From Bacteroidota bacterium (lineage in GTDB: Bacteria; Bacteroidota; Bacteroidia; Cytophagales; Cyclobacteriaceae), in NCBI GenBank assembly GCA_013285945.1, contig JABDGP010000002.1, forward strand, positions 1 to 64,000: a stretch of 64,000 nt of DNA. The letters run 5' to 3'. Position numbers and translations under genes: made by a program. Position 1 is the stretch's first letter; the number at the start of each line of letters is the position of its first letter. Shown piece by piece: positions 17,034-26,300 of the stretch. The notes below the pieces were generated by a model, which worked only from the letters and a program-made list of their open reading frames with translations, had not been told where the DNA came from and did no database searches.

Positions 17034-18242
17034 ATGATTAAAACCTATGCGTGTGTTCTATTAATTACCTCGTCTTTCTTGTCTGTTGCGCAGAACACAC
17101 AGCCAACCAACGTACTTCCCAAAGGCCATTATGTAGTGATCGCGGCATTCTCTCCCAATCATGAAGATTATGCAACAAAATTGATTGCAAAACTGAACAA
17201 AGATGGGCTACAGGCCAAATACGCATTCAATCCCACACGCAAATACTGGTACGTTTACCTCAACCAATGTTCCAATGTCGCCGAGTGTGTAAGCCAGGCT
17301 ACTAAAATACGGGGTGAAGGTGTGTTTCCTGAAGCATGGGCCTGGAGTCAGACAGAAGTTGTTTCTGTAAAGCCAGAGCCTGAAGTTCAGAAGACTCCTG
17401 ATCCGGTTGTAGTCGAAAAAGTTGAAGAGCCCAAAGTGGAGCAGCCAATCGTAGAAGAGAAAAAAGAAATAGTAACAGAAGTGGTTGAGAATCCTCCAGC
17501 CAAGCCTGTGTATCTTCCTCAAACACTAAATAACACACCGGTTTTTTTAAGCTTGTATAACACTACTAACAATGAAGTAATTGATGGAGATGTTGATGTG
17601 ATTGATACCGAGCGCAGCAAACTCATTAGTAAAGTGCAAGGCAATACCTACATATCGCTTCCAAACCCTGGTTCTAAAACCGGCCAGCTTTCATTGATGA
17701 GCAATACCTTTGGTTATAGAAAAGAACAACTGGAGCTTAATTATAAAAACACAGAGGCAGACACAGTCAAACCTTATGTGTCTTTGATAGGAAATTTTTA
17801 TATGATCAATTTTGGGCTGTCCAAAATTCAAAAAGGCGACATCTCTACACTATACAATGTCTATTTCTTCAACGATGCAGTAGTTATGCTGCCCGAATCA
17901 AAATATCAGCTGAACAGCCTGTTGAAGATGATGACCGAAAACCCAAAGATGAAAATCACACTTCATGGTCATACCAATGGCAATGGACGTGGAAAGATCA
18001 TTTATATGGGGCCAAGCAAAGACTTTTTTGGTATGACCAAAGACGTAGTCAATGGAACCGGGTCAGCCAAAGAACTATCTGCGGCAAGAGCTGAAACTAT
18101 CCGCCAATGGCTTATTTCACAGGGTATCGCAGATAATCGTATCAATGTTAAAGGTTGGGGCGGTGGCCGAATGATTCATGACAAGAACAGTGCCTATGCT
18201 CGCAAGAATATCCGCGTAGATGTAGAAGTAACAGAGGATTAA
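17034..18242 (+). CDS. Secreted SPOR-like/OmpA-family cell-envelope protein, copy 1
   Basis: 402 residues. A signal peptide (cleavage near residue 20) is followed by a SPOR-like domain (about 28-108), a Pro/Val/Glu/Lys-rich linker (about 110-155), a beta-rich middle part (about 156-270) and an OmpA C-terminal domain (about 275-400). OmpA domains bind diaminopimelate of peptidoglycan and SPOR domains bind denuded glycan, so the protein probably attaches to the wall. The OmpA motif is unusual: GHTN (312-315) replaces GHTD and about 30 residues separate it from the conserved L-S-x-x-R-A block (348-353). Tandem paralogue downstream. Confidence 0.75.
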   Translation: MIKTYACVLLITSSFLSVAQNTQPTNVLPKGHYVVIAAFSPNHEDYATKLIAKLNKDGLQAKYAFNPTRKYWYVYLNQCSNVAECVSQATKIRGEGVFPEAWAWSQTEVVSVKPEPEVQKTPDPVVVEKVEEPKVEQPIVEEKKEIVTEVVENPPAKPVYLPQTLNNTPVFLSLYNTTNNEVIDGDVDVIDTERSKLISKVQGNTYISLPNPGSKTGQLSLMSNTFGYRKEQLELNYKNTEADTVKPYVSLIGNFYMINFGLSKIQKGDISTLYNVYFFNDAVVMLPESKYQLNSLLKMMTENPKMKITLHGHTNGNGRGKIIYMGPSKDFFGMTKDVVNGTGSAKELSAARAETIRQWLISQGIADNRINVKGWGGGRMIHDKNSAYARKNIRVDVEVTED

Positions 18243-18308
18243 TTAGCTTTTAGTTTCATTTCTCTCGCCCATATTGCGTGGATGCCAGTATTTTACATTA
18301 TGCCTTCC

Positions 18309-18340
18309 TTGGAAAATTGAAGTTTTATTAGATAATTTTG
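18309..18340 (+). promoter_or_regulatory. Promoter of the second SPOR-OmpA gene
   Basis: TTG at 18309-18311, a 21-nt spacer and TAATTTTG at 18333-18340, an exact TAnnTTTG. It is the better preserved copy of the block before the first paralogue, so the two genes may be regulated alike but at different strength. Confidence 0.65.
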
Positions 18341-18361
18341 ATTAAACAAGTCTAATAAAAT

Positions 18362-19639
18362 ATGGCTAAATTCTACAGTTGCGCTTTAATCAGTCTCTGC
18401 ATTTTGTTGCCTTCTGCTTATCGCAGCTACGCACAATCATCAATTAGCCCACTGCCAAAAGGTTACTATATAGTTGTGGCAGTTTATCGCTCCGGTCAGG
18501 AGAGTTATGCCCAGCGCTACTCGTCAAAGTTGAATGATGGCGGTTTGCATACAGCCTATGGATCTGACAAAAAGTATTGTTACGTTTATTTGAACCAGTA
18601 TTCTGATTTCACTGAATCTGTAAAGCAAATGCTAAAGGTAAGAACCGACGGAGCTTTTGCTGATGCATGGGTTTATACGATCAGGGAAGGCTCAGCAACC
18701 AACGATACGCCTGTAACTGTAGCCAAAACCGAATCTCAACCTCAAAAAACAGCTCCACAACCTGTAGTCAAGGTTGAAGAAAAGAAAATGGAGCAGAAGG
18801 CTGCAGTGCAAGAACAAAAAGCCGTAGTGCAAGCCACCGAAGAGAAAAAAGTTGACACCACATCTGTTGTTACAGAAGTGATCGACAACCCACCTGCCAA
18901 ACCCGTATATCTTCCACAGACACTCAGGAATACACCTGTTTTCTTAAGTCTTTTTAATTCTACCGACAACAAAATAATTGATGGAGATATTGAAGTGATT
19001 GACACCGAGAACGGAAAGCTTATCGCCAAGGTCAAAGGCAATACCTACGTAACACTTCCCAACCCCGGCACCAAGTCTGGAAGAATTACACTCATAAACA
19101 ATACGTTTGGGTTTCGCAAAGAACAACTTGAACTCAGTTACAAAAACACAGAAGCTGATACAGTTCAACCTTACGTATCACTGGTTGGCAATTTCTATAT
19201 GGTCAACTTTGGACTAGCCAAGATTCATAAAGGTGATATTTCAACATTATATAATGTCTATTTCTACAATGATGCGGCGGTAATGTTACCTGAGTCAAAA
19301 TACCAGTTGAACAGCTTGCTACAGTTGATGAATGAAAACGCCAAGTTTAAAATTGTTTTGCATGGTCATACTAATGGCGGTGGTGGCGGTAAAATTACTT
19401 ACATGGGTCCGAGCAAGGATTTCTTCAACATCACAAAGGACGCAGTTCAGGGGTCTGGCTCTGCTAAAGAACTGTCGGAAGCAAGAGCCAATACCATTCG
19501 CGAATGGCTCATGGCACAAAAAATAGACGAAAGCAGGATTACGGTAAAAGGATGGGGAGGAAGCCGGATGATTCACGACAAGAACAGCCTTCATGCCCGT
19601 AGAAATATTCGCGTAGACGTGGAAGTAGTGGACGAATAG
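18362..19639 (+). CDS. Secreted SPOR-like/OmpA-family cell-envelope protein, copy 2
   Basis: 425 residues with the same order as its neighbour: signal peptide (cleavage after S-Y-A-Q), SPOR-like domain beginning LPKGYYIVVAVYRSG, a longer Gln/Glu/Lys/Val linker (about 120-178), the same beta-rich middle part and an OmpA domain. From the P-P-A-K-P-V-Y-L-P-Q-T-L block onward the two proteins are closely similar; the N-terminal third and linker have diverged most. GHTN plus the same long insertion before LSEARA is kept, so the change predates the duplication. Confidence 0.75.
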   Translation: MAKFYSCALISLCILLPSAYRSYAQSSISPLPKGYYIVVAVYRSGQESYAQRYSSKLNDGGLHTAYGSDKKYCYVYLNQYSDFTESVKQMLKVRTDGAFADAWVYTIREGSATNDTPVTVAKTESQPQKTAPQPVVKVEEKKMEQKAAVQEQKAVVQATEEKKVDTTSVVTEVIDNPPAKPVYLPQTLRNTPVFLSLFNSTDNKIIDGDIEVIDTENGKLIAKVKGNTYVTLPNPGTKSGRITLINNTFGFRKEQLELSYKNTEADTVQPYVSLVGNFYMVNFGLAKIHKGDISTLYNVYFYNDAAVMLPESKYQLNSLLQLMNENAKFKIVLHGHTNGGGGGKITYMGPSKDFFNITKDAVQGSGSAKELSEARANTIREWLMAQKIDESRITVKGWGGSRMIHDKNSLHARRNIRVDVEVVDE

Positions 19640-19641
19640 CC

Positions 19642-19911
19642 TTACCTCGTTATTTCAAATGAGGTAAATCCTTTCACAGCGCCTTCAGAGACTTTAATTT
19701 GATCTACGCTGGCTCGAGCTGGCCCCTGTGCACACCACTCCAAAAATTTGTTCAAGGTATCTTCATTGCTTTCTGCTTCTATGTAAACGTCTCCATTAGC
19801 TTCATTGCAAACAAATCCCTTTACCCCTAATCGATCGGCTTGCTCTCTTGTGGACGCCCGGAAATAAACACCCTGTACTTTGCCTGAAACACGGATGTTG
19901 AAATGCTTCAT
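19642..19911 (-). CDS. acyP: Acylphosphatase
   Basis: Hydrolyses carboxyl-phosphate bonds such as in 1,3-bisphosphoglycerate and acetyl phosphate. The 89-residue protein has the family signature VSGKVQGVYFRASTREQA with the phosphate-binding loop and catalytic Arg (R18 in VYFRAS), and the second signature with the catalytic Asn in FVCNEANGDVYIEAE. Normal length. It is the last gene of an acyP-gapN-deoC run, 6 nt after gapN. Confidence 0.93.
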   Translation of the reverse strand: MKHFNIRVSGKVQGVYFRASTREQADRLGVKGFVCNEANGDVYIEAESNEDTLNKFLEWCAQGPARASVDQIKVSEGAVKGFTSFEITR

Positions 19912-19917
19912 CTTTAC

Positions 19918-21534
19918 TTAGAAAATATAGTCGGTACTCAGAAACGCTGATTCACGGTTGCGAATAATGTTGCCAATTATCTTCTTATTGTCATCCGTGA
20001 TTTTGGTAGCCACCAACGTACGGATTGAAAAGGAGCGCAAGGCATCCGTCACTGATAATGTACCTTCGGCTGAATCTTTTCTGCCATTGAACGGGAATGT
20101 GTCTGGCCCACGCTGGCATTGTGTATTAATATTAATACGACCTACCTGATTGGAGAAAGCATCGATAAGGTGAGCTATTTTCTTTGAGTCTTTGCCAAAA
20201 ATGCTCAACTGCTGACCAAAGTTTGAGTTGAGCACATATTCGATTATTTCATTGTCGGTTTCATACGACCGAATGGGTATCACAGGCCCAAACTGCTCTT
20301 CGGAATATACTTTCATTTTATCATTAACAGGAAACAACACGGCAGGATAAAAAAATGTATGAAGTATTTCGCCACCGTTGGCATTCATAACTTTTGCGCC
20401 ATGTTGAATCGCATCGTCAACCAGATCATTAAGATAGGCCGTCTTTCCGGGTTCTGGCACAGGGGTCAATGCTACGCCGGCATCCCACGGCATTCCAGGT
20501 TTTAGTTTTGAAACGGCCTCACAGAACTTCTTCAGAAACTGGTCGACAATGTCTTTGTGGGCAAAAATGATTTTGATGGCTGTACACCTTTGTCCATTAA
20601 ATGATAAAGAACCTAAAATGCATTCACTCACAGCATTATCAATGTCGGCATCAGGCAAAATGATTGCAAGGTTCTTTGCATCAAGGCCAAGAATCGCTCT
20701 TAACCTGTGCGATTTAGGGTGAAGTTTTTTCAAGTCGTTCGCTCCCTTATTTGTACCAATAAAAGCAAACACGTCGATCTTTCCGGTTTCCATTAATGCA
20801 CCAACAGTTTCACGGCCGCGGCCATAAATCACGTTTATCACACCGGCAGGAAAACTCGTTCGGAAAGCTTCAAGAAGCGGACGGATGAGCAACACACCAT
20901 ACTTTGCGGGCTTAAACACAACTGTATTACCCATAATAAGCGCTGGAAAAAGCGTGGTGAATGTTTCGTTCAGCGGATAGTTGTATGGCCCCATGCACAA
21001 GGCTACACCCAAAGGAACTCTTCGAATCTGCCCCATAATTCCCTGCTCTTGCACAAAGCGTGAAGATCTCCGGTCAAGGTCCTTCAGTGCATTTATGGTA
21101 TCGACTATATAATCGCACGTGCGGTCAAACTCTTTTTCCGAATCTTTCTGACTCTTGCCAATCTCCCACATTAATAAATTGACCACTTCTTGTCGCTTCT
21201 CTTTCATCTTGCCAAGAAAAATCTCCACATGGCCAATCCGTTCCGATACTGTCATCGTGGGCCACACGCCATGACCCAAATCGTACGCATTTACAGCTGC
21301 ATCAAGTGCCGACAGCGCCTCCTTTGAAGTAAGCATTGGGGTGCTGCCGATTTTCATTTGCCTGTAATCATTTCCCTCTTTAACAAAAACAGGGCTCATA
21401 ACAGGATTAAGATCACCTGACCACGTAAGCATTTGTCCATTAATCAAGTATTCGCGCTGCTCAAGATCGGATGAGAGCTTAACCGATGCAGGGATAGATT
21501 TTTCTTCTGGAAAAATGGAGGAGAATGTATTCAT
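19918..21534 (-). CDS. gapN: Aldehyde dehydrogenase resembling non-phosphorylating glyceraldehyde-3-phosphate dehydrogenase
   Basis: 538 residues of the aldehyde dehydrogenase superfamily. The catalytic cysteine is C317 in F-N-G-Q-R-C-T-A. The C-terminal block N-x-x-C-Q-R-G-P-D-T-F-P-F-N-G-R-K-D-S matches the GAPN subfamily, which oxidises glyceraldehyde 3-phosphate directly to 3-phosphoglycerate with NADP. The usual general-base motif E-L-G-G reads L-G-L-D-A-K-N here, so the standard glutamate is not in its place. The start overlaps the deoC stop (ATGA): coupled to an enzyme that produces glyceraldehyde 3-phosphate, which supports the substrate call. Confidence 0.75.
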   Translation of the reverse strand: MNTFSSIFPEEKSIPASVKLSSDLEQREYLINGQMLTWSGDLNPVMSPVFVKEGNDYRQMKIGSTPMLTSKEALSALDAAVNAYDLGHGVWPTMTVSERIGHVEIFLGKMKEKRQEVVNLLMWEIGKSQKDSEKEFDRTCDYIVDTINALKDLDRRSSRFVQEQGIMGQIRRVPLGVALCMGPYNYPLNETFTTLFPALIMGNTVVFKPAKYGVLLIRPLLEAFRTSFPAGVINVIYGRGRETVGALMETGKIDVFAFIGTNKGANDLKKLHPKSHRLRAILGLDAKNLAIILPDADIDNAVSECILGSLSFNGQRCTAIKIIFAHKDIVDQFLKKFCEAVSKLKPGMPWDAGVALTPVPEPGKTAYLNDLVDDAIQHGAKVMNANGGEILHTFFYPAVLFPVNDKMKVYSEEQFGPVIPIRSYETDNEIIEYVLNSNFGQQLSIFGKDSKKIAHLIDAFSNQVGRININTQCQRGPDTFPFNGRKDSAEGTLSVTDALRSFSIRTLVATKITDDNKKIIGNIIRNRESAFLSTDYIF

Positions 21535-22190
21535 GGTTTGGGGTTTGGAGTTTCTAAAATACTTATTCCTGATGACGTACCTATTCGTGAGGCACCTGCA
21601 TCGATCATTCTTATTAATTGTTCTTGGGTTTTAATCCCTCCCGATGCTTTGATTCCTACCGAAGAAGGTAAGGTTGCTTTCATCAACCGGATGTGTTCTT
21701 CTTTGGCCCCTGTGGATGCAAAACCCGTAGATGTCTTTACAAAATCAGCTCCGGCGTCGGTACATAGTTTACAAGCTGTTACAATCTCATCGTTTGAAAG
21801 ATAAGCTGTCTCGATAATTACTTTTAATAATTTCTGATTGTCATGCACCATTTTGCTACACTTGGCGATTTCGATTTTCGCCCAAGGCAGGCCTGTCTTA
21901 AATGAAGAGATATTCCACACCACATCAACTTCATCAGCTCCGTTGTCAATTGCACGTTTAATTTCATCGAGCTTTGTTTCTGTCATGGAATATCCCAATG
22001 GAAATCCGGCTACTGTTACAAGCAAAGCAGGCGAAGTACCGAGTTCGCGCTTAGCCCTCTTCACCCAGAATGGCGGAACGCAAACGCCTAAAAAGGAAAA
22101 CTGCTTTGCTTCGGCAACCAGTCGGTCGATATCATTAGCTACAAGCGTGGGGCTTAGACTGGTATGTTCGATGCAGGAAGCAATGTCCAT
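21531..22190 (-). CDS. deoC: Deoxyribose-phosphate aldolase
   Basis: Cleaves 2-deoxyribose 5-phosphate to acetaldehyde and glyceraldehyde 3-phosphate in deoxynucleoside catabolism. The 219-residue TIM barrel has the Schiff-base lysine in GADFVKTSTGF, the DEVDVVWN block with the conserved Asp, and the K-A-S-G-G-I-K motif near the C-terminus. First gene of the deoC-gapN-acyP operon, overlapping gapN by four bases. No other deo genes are near. Confidence 0.93.
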   Translation of the reverse strand: MDIASCIEHTSLSPTLVANDIDRLVAEAKQFSFLGVCVPPFWVKRAKRELGTSPALLVTVAGFPLGYSMTETKLDEIKRAIDNGADEVDVVWNISSFKTGLPWAKIEIAKCSKMVHDNQKLLKVIIETAYLSNDEIVTACKLCTDAGADFVKTSTGFASTGAKEEHIRLMKATLPSSVGIKASGGIKTQEQLIRMIDAGASRIGTSSGISILETPNPKP

Positions 22191-22312
22191 CGAAACGCAA
22201 GTTAGCGCTTATTTGAAATAAAGAATGGGCTTGGCTGAAGAGTTGAATGAAGAAAATAATTTTTTTACAAACTTACCACCAATGACTATTATTAATGACC
22301 AGTGACTAACGA

Positions 22313-22681
22313 CTAATGTCTGATCCCGCACTCTTTACAATACCGCATGTCGTACGGCAAATGTTTTTTGGGAGGGTTCTTGTGACCAAAGTAGGTAAAG
22401 TCTGAATACTGTGGCTTGGCAAGTTTACGCAGCATTCGTTGTTTTTCTTTAGCTACTTTTTCTATGCGTTTGTAAAATTCGTATTGAGCTGTGTGCTTTA
22501 CATTCGGTTTCTTGAACAACAGACACTGTTTCCGAGTCATCCGTTGTTTATGGACCGAATGACTTTGTTCCGCAACCGTTGACGGGGCACGATCACCCAT
22601 AGTGGTGCTTTGACCTTTAGCTAGAAATGGCACTAGCATTCCTGCAAGGCTAATAAAAAAACCCAGCTTTATGTTTTGCAT
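22313..22681 (-). CDS. Small secreted basic protein of unknown function
   Basis: 122 residues with a signal peptide (K5, hydrophobic GFFISLAGMLVPFLA, cleavage after KG-Q). The mature part is rich in Lys, Arg and His and ends with Y-C-K-E-C-G-I-R-H, a C-x2-C pair near the terminus that could bind metal or form a disulfide. No family recognised. The start codon lies in the loop of a terminator-like hairpin (22655-22690), so expression may depend on read-through from the SNase gene upstream. Confidence 0.6.
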   Translation of the reverse strand: MQNIKLGFFISLAGMLVPFLAKGQSTTMGDRAPSTVAEQSHSVHKQRMTRKQCLLFKKPNVKHTAQYEFYKRIEKVAKEKQRMLRKLAKPQYSDFTYFGHKNPPKKHLPYDMRYCKECGIRH

Positions 22682-22690
22682 AGCTGGGTT
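22655..22690 (-). terminator. Rho-independent terminator overlapping the next gene's start codon
   Basis: On the minus strand AACCCAGCT (22690-22682) pairs perfectly with AGCTGGGTT (22668-22660), giving a 9-bp stem with a 13-nt loop followed by a T-run. It sits 26 nt after the SNase stop and would end that transcript. The loop opens with the ATG of the next gene, and the stem and T-run code for its residues 5-9. Confidence 0.75.
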
Positions 22691-22715
22691 ATAACGGTAG
22701 GGTTCTTATTTTATT

Positions 22716-23210
22716 TTAACTGGATTTGGGCTGCATCATGCTCTGCTGCCTGCGATAGATCCATGGAGGTGTTGGATCCTGCTCCTTCCAAAGGCCTTTT
22801 CCCTTCTCTTTGGCTTTTTCCTTAATTGACTCCAACTCATCAATAGGATTACGCTCCGCTGTCCACGCCAACCCGGCTTCCAGCAATTCATAGCGAGGAT
22901 CTATTTTTCCATCTATCAAAATGATACCCAAACGATTTCCCCAACGGTCTTTGCCCTGGATCTTTATATTTACATTCTTATCAAGGATTATTTTTTCTAA
23001 AAATTTTCTGGCCTTATCAGCAAACTCCTGGCCGATTTCAGGGCAGTCTATTCCAAACAGCATGACTTTGTAAGTCTCGTTGTCTTGCGCTACCATCTCA
23101 ATCGTGTTGCCATCAATCACGTTTATCACTTTGCCGGTGAGCTCGTTCTCAGCAAAGCATTTTAAATTTATCATCAACGTTGCCAACAAAACGAAAAGGG
23201 CTTTCATCAT
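22716..23210 (-). CDS. Secreted staphylococcal-nuclease-like protein, catalytic arginines replaced
   Basis: 164 residues: signal peptide (cleavage after K-C-F-A) and an SNase OB-fold domain with VIDGNTIE, IDCPEIGQEF, KDRWGNRLG and LLEAGLAWT. In active SNases the arginine equivalent to R35 (as in R-L-x-G-I-D-x-P-E) and that equivalent to R87 (as in D-R-Y-G-R) act in catalysis; here the first is Met (V-M-L-F-G-I-D) and the second Asn (W-G-N-R), with an Arg one position later. The metal-binding acidic residues in I-D-C-P-E are kept. It may be a non-catalytic nucleic-acid binder. Confidence 0.75.
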   Translation of the reverse strand: MMKALFVLLATLMINLKCFAENELTGKVINVIDGNTIEMVAQDNETYKVMLFGIDCPEIGQEFADKARKFLEKIILDKNVNIKIQGKDRWGNRLGIILIDGKIDPRYELLEAGLAWTAERNPIDELESIKEKAKEKGKGLWKEQDPTPPWIYRRQQSMMQPKSS

Positions 23211-23367
23211 TTGCTTTTGGTATTGATAACGTAAAATTCCTTTAAGTAATCAGCAATTCAGCGACCAAAACGACAGCTCACTGACGGATGTAAGGTTTTA
23301 GTAACGAATGGAAAAGATGCTCCTAACGCAGGAATTTAAAGGAGAAATAATTGATTTTGCAGCCTTG

Positions 23368-26300
23368 TCACTTTTTACAATACTGATCGATCGAAAATTT
23401 GGCTTTTGTATCACCCAATTGTACAGCTTGTGTCCAGTCGCTGCAAGCTTTGTCTTTTTCTTTCAACTGATAATGATAATTACCCCGTTGTTTGAAGTAT
23501 GAAGCATTTTTTCCGTCAAGTTCTATAGCATCGTCCATGCTGCCAATAGCAGCACCAAAATCTTCCAGTTCTGCTTTGCAGTTGGCACGACCTGCATGCG
23601 ATGCCGCATCTTTCGGATTAAGTTTTATCGATTTATCGTAATCGAGAATTGCCTGTTCGTACTCCTGATTTTCTTCCTTGATTACTGCGCTATTGAAATA
23701 CACATCGGCATTGTTTGGATCAAGGGCGATGGCTTTGGTTAAGTTATCAAGTGCGGCTTTTTTGTTGCCAAGACCCAGGTAGGCACGGGCTCTCTCCAAA
23801 AATAATGGTAGCGTATTTTCGCCACCCTTTAGTGCTTCATCGAAATCCCGTACCGAGGATTGAAAATCTTGCTGCTCCAACAGGCATTTTCCTCTTTTAA
23901 ACAAGACGCTCTTATCTCGATTTCCGCCGGCCACAGCTTTATCCAAATATTCACTTGCCACAGGATAATTCTTTAGTTCAAAATAAGCTTCGCCAAGTTT
24001 TTGATAAAAATCAGCATCTGGTTTTTCTGTGAGTTTTTCCATTTGCCGCAAGTCCTTTACGGCCAGGTCATATTTCTTTATTTTCAAATAGGTGTTAGCG
24101 CGGTTTTCATAAGCACGAACGTAATCTTCCTTCTTGGCAATGGCAGTTCCAAAATCTGCAATCGCGTTGTCGTATTGGTCTTGGTTGAAATAGGCTTTGC
24201 CGCGGTTATTAAATAACGTAGGATCATTCAGTCCTAAACCGATGGCTGTTGTATAATCTTGAGTTGCACCCAAATAGTTATTGCTTCGAAAACGTGCATC
24301 GCCGCGATGGTAAAAAGCTGGCGCCAGTTTTGGATTCTTTTCGATGGCCGAATTGAAATCTGTCAGAGCCCCTTCAATATCTTTGCTGTCGAGCTTACAA
24401 AAACCCCGCATGTCATAGGCGGTCGCTTCAGTGTAGCCTGTATTGATTGACTTATCAAGATCAGCAAATGCATTCTTATAATCCTGAGCATCGAAACGGC
24501 AGGCACCGCGTTTGAAAAATACTTCGGATGAGTTTTCACCCGATTCTATGGCTTTTGTGAAATCGGGCAGGGCCTTAGCCAAGTCAGGTGTTTCATAGTA
24601 TGAATTTCCCCGCACCACAAACACCTGCTTGTCTTTGGCACCGGCATTGATGGCTTTGGTTAGGTCTTCAATCGATCCAGGGAAATTCTTGAGGTTGTAT
24701 TTGGCTAATCCCGACAAAGCAAGCTCATCCACACCTGCCTGATTTGACCCGATAATGACGGCAAGGTCGGTAACTACTTTAGCCCATTCTTTTAATTGAA
24801 AATTGGCCGCTGCTCTGTTCTTCAAGGCCTGAGGATAGTTGGCTTTGATTTGCAAAGCTTTGTCAAAATCGGGCAGAGATTCTTTTACCAGATTTGAATT
24901 CAGCTTTGCTTTTCCCCGATTGTTGTAAATCAGCTCGTCATTAGCACCAAGCGAAACTGCTTTATCATAAGCTTCGATTGCTCCGTTATAGTTATTGTCT
25001 TTAAAACGTCCGTTGCCCACCTGAAAGTAGACTTCCTTGCTTTTGCTTCCAGCGATGATGGCCTTTTCCAAATATGAAAGTCCTTCTTTATTTTTTTGCT
25101 GCTGCATGTAAGCCATTCCCAATTCTTCAAGTGTGATAATGTCGGGCTGGCCTCGCTGAACTACTTTCTCCAAATCAATAGCTGCATTAATAAAGTCCTT
25201 GGTTTCATACAACGACTTGCCACGCTTTTCATAAACATCAACTTCTTTTTCACCGGCTACTTCGGCAGCATTTAGCGACTCAATACATTCCTTGAATTCT
25301 TTGGCATCGAAGCGAAGGTAGCCGAGGTATAAATTGGCCTTTGAATCTTTTGTTCCCGCTTTTACAGCACGCTCCAAAAATCCTTTGGCGGCATCGCGGT
25401 CTTTCAAATTGTATTTGGAAATACCGAGCATCTTCAACAAATCGGCTGATTCACCTTCAGAGCCACGCACTTTGTCGAGGTCTTCGGCTGCTCCCTGATA
25501 ATTTGCCAGATTAAAGCGCACCGTACCCCGGTTTAAAATAGCCTTGCTATAATCGGGCTTCATTGCTATCGCTTTATCAAAATCGGCGAGCGAGCCTTGC
25601 ATGTCGCCAAGTGTTGATTTTGCTTTCCCTCGATTGTTAAAGGCGATCGCGTCAGCCTGAGGAAAACCTATAGCTTTGTCATAATACTTTATTGCATTCG
25701 CGAAGTCGCTTTTCAGAAACTTAATGTCCCCCAGGTTTTTGAAAGCGTCATAATCTGATGCACCTAGTGAAACCGCTTTTTCCAAATCTTTGGCTGCATT
25801 ATCAAGGTCTTTCTGCTGATATTCGGAATTACCCTTATAAAGAAAAATCTCTTGTGTGGCTGATCCCAAGCCCACAGCGCGACCTAGCGAAACAACGGCT
25901 CCGGCAAAATCCTTGGTCTTGAACTGGCAAGTGCCAAGCTGCTCAAACACTTCTTTGTCACTTACTCCCATCGAAACGGCCGAGGAAAGAGCGTTGGCTG
26001 CATCACTAAGACTATTGGTGTTTACCAGGCTAATTCCCAGCATCCGAAAGACATCTTTGTCTTTAACTCCTTTGCTTACTACTTTATTCAATGCCTCAGC
26101 ACATCCTTTAAAATCCTGCAGGTTAAATTTGGCAATTCCGTTTTTTTGAAGGAGTTCTGTATCGGTGCGACCGCCCGAAATCATCTTATCAAAGTCTGCG
26201 GCTGCTCCTTTCCAGTCCTTCAACTGATAGCGTGCCTCAGAGCGGTTTTCCAAAGCCTTATCATAATCCGGTTTTATCGTTAGCGCCTCAGAAAAATCTT

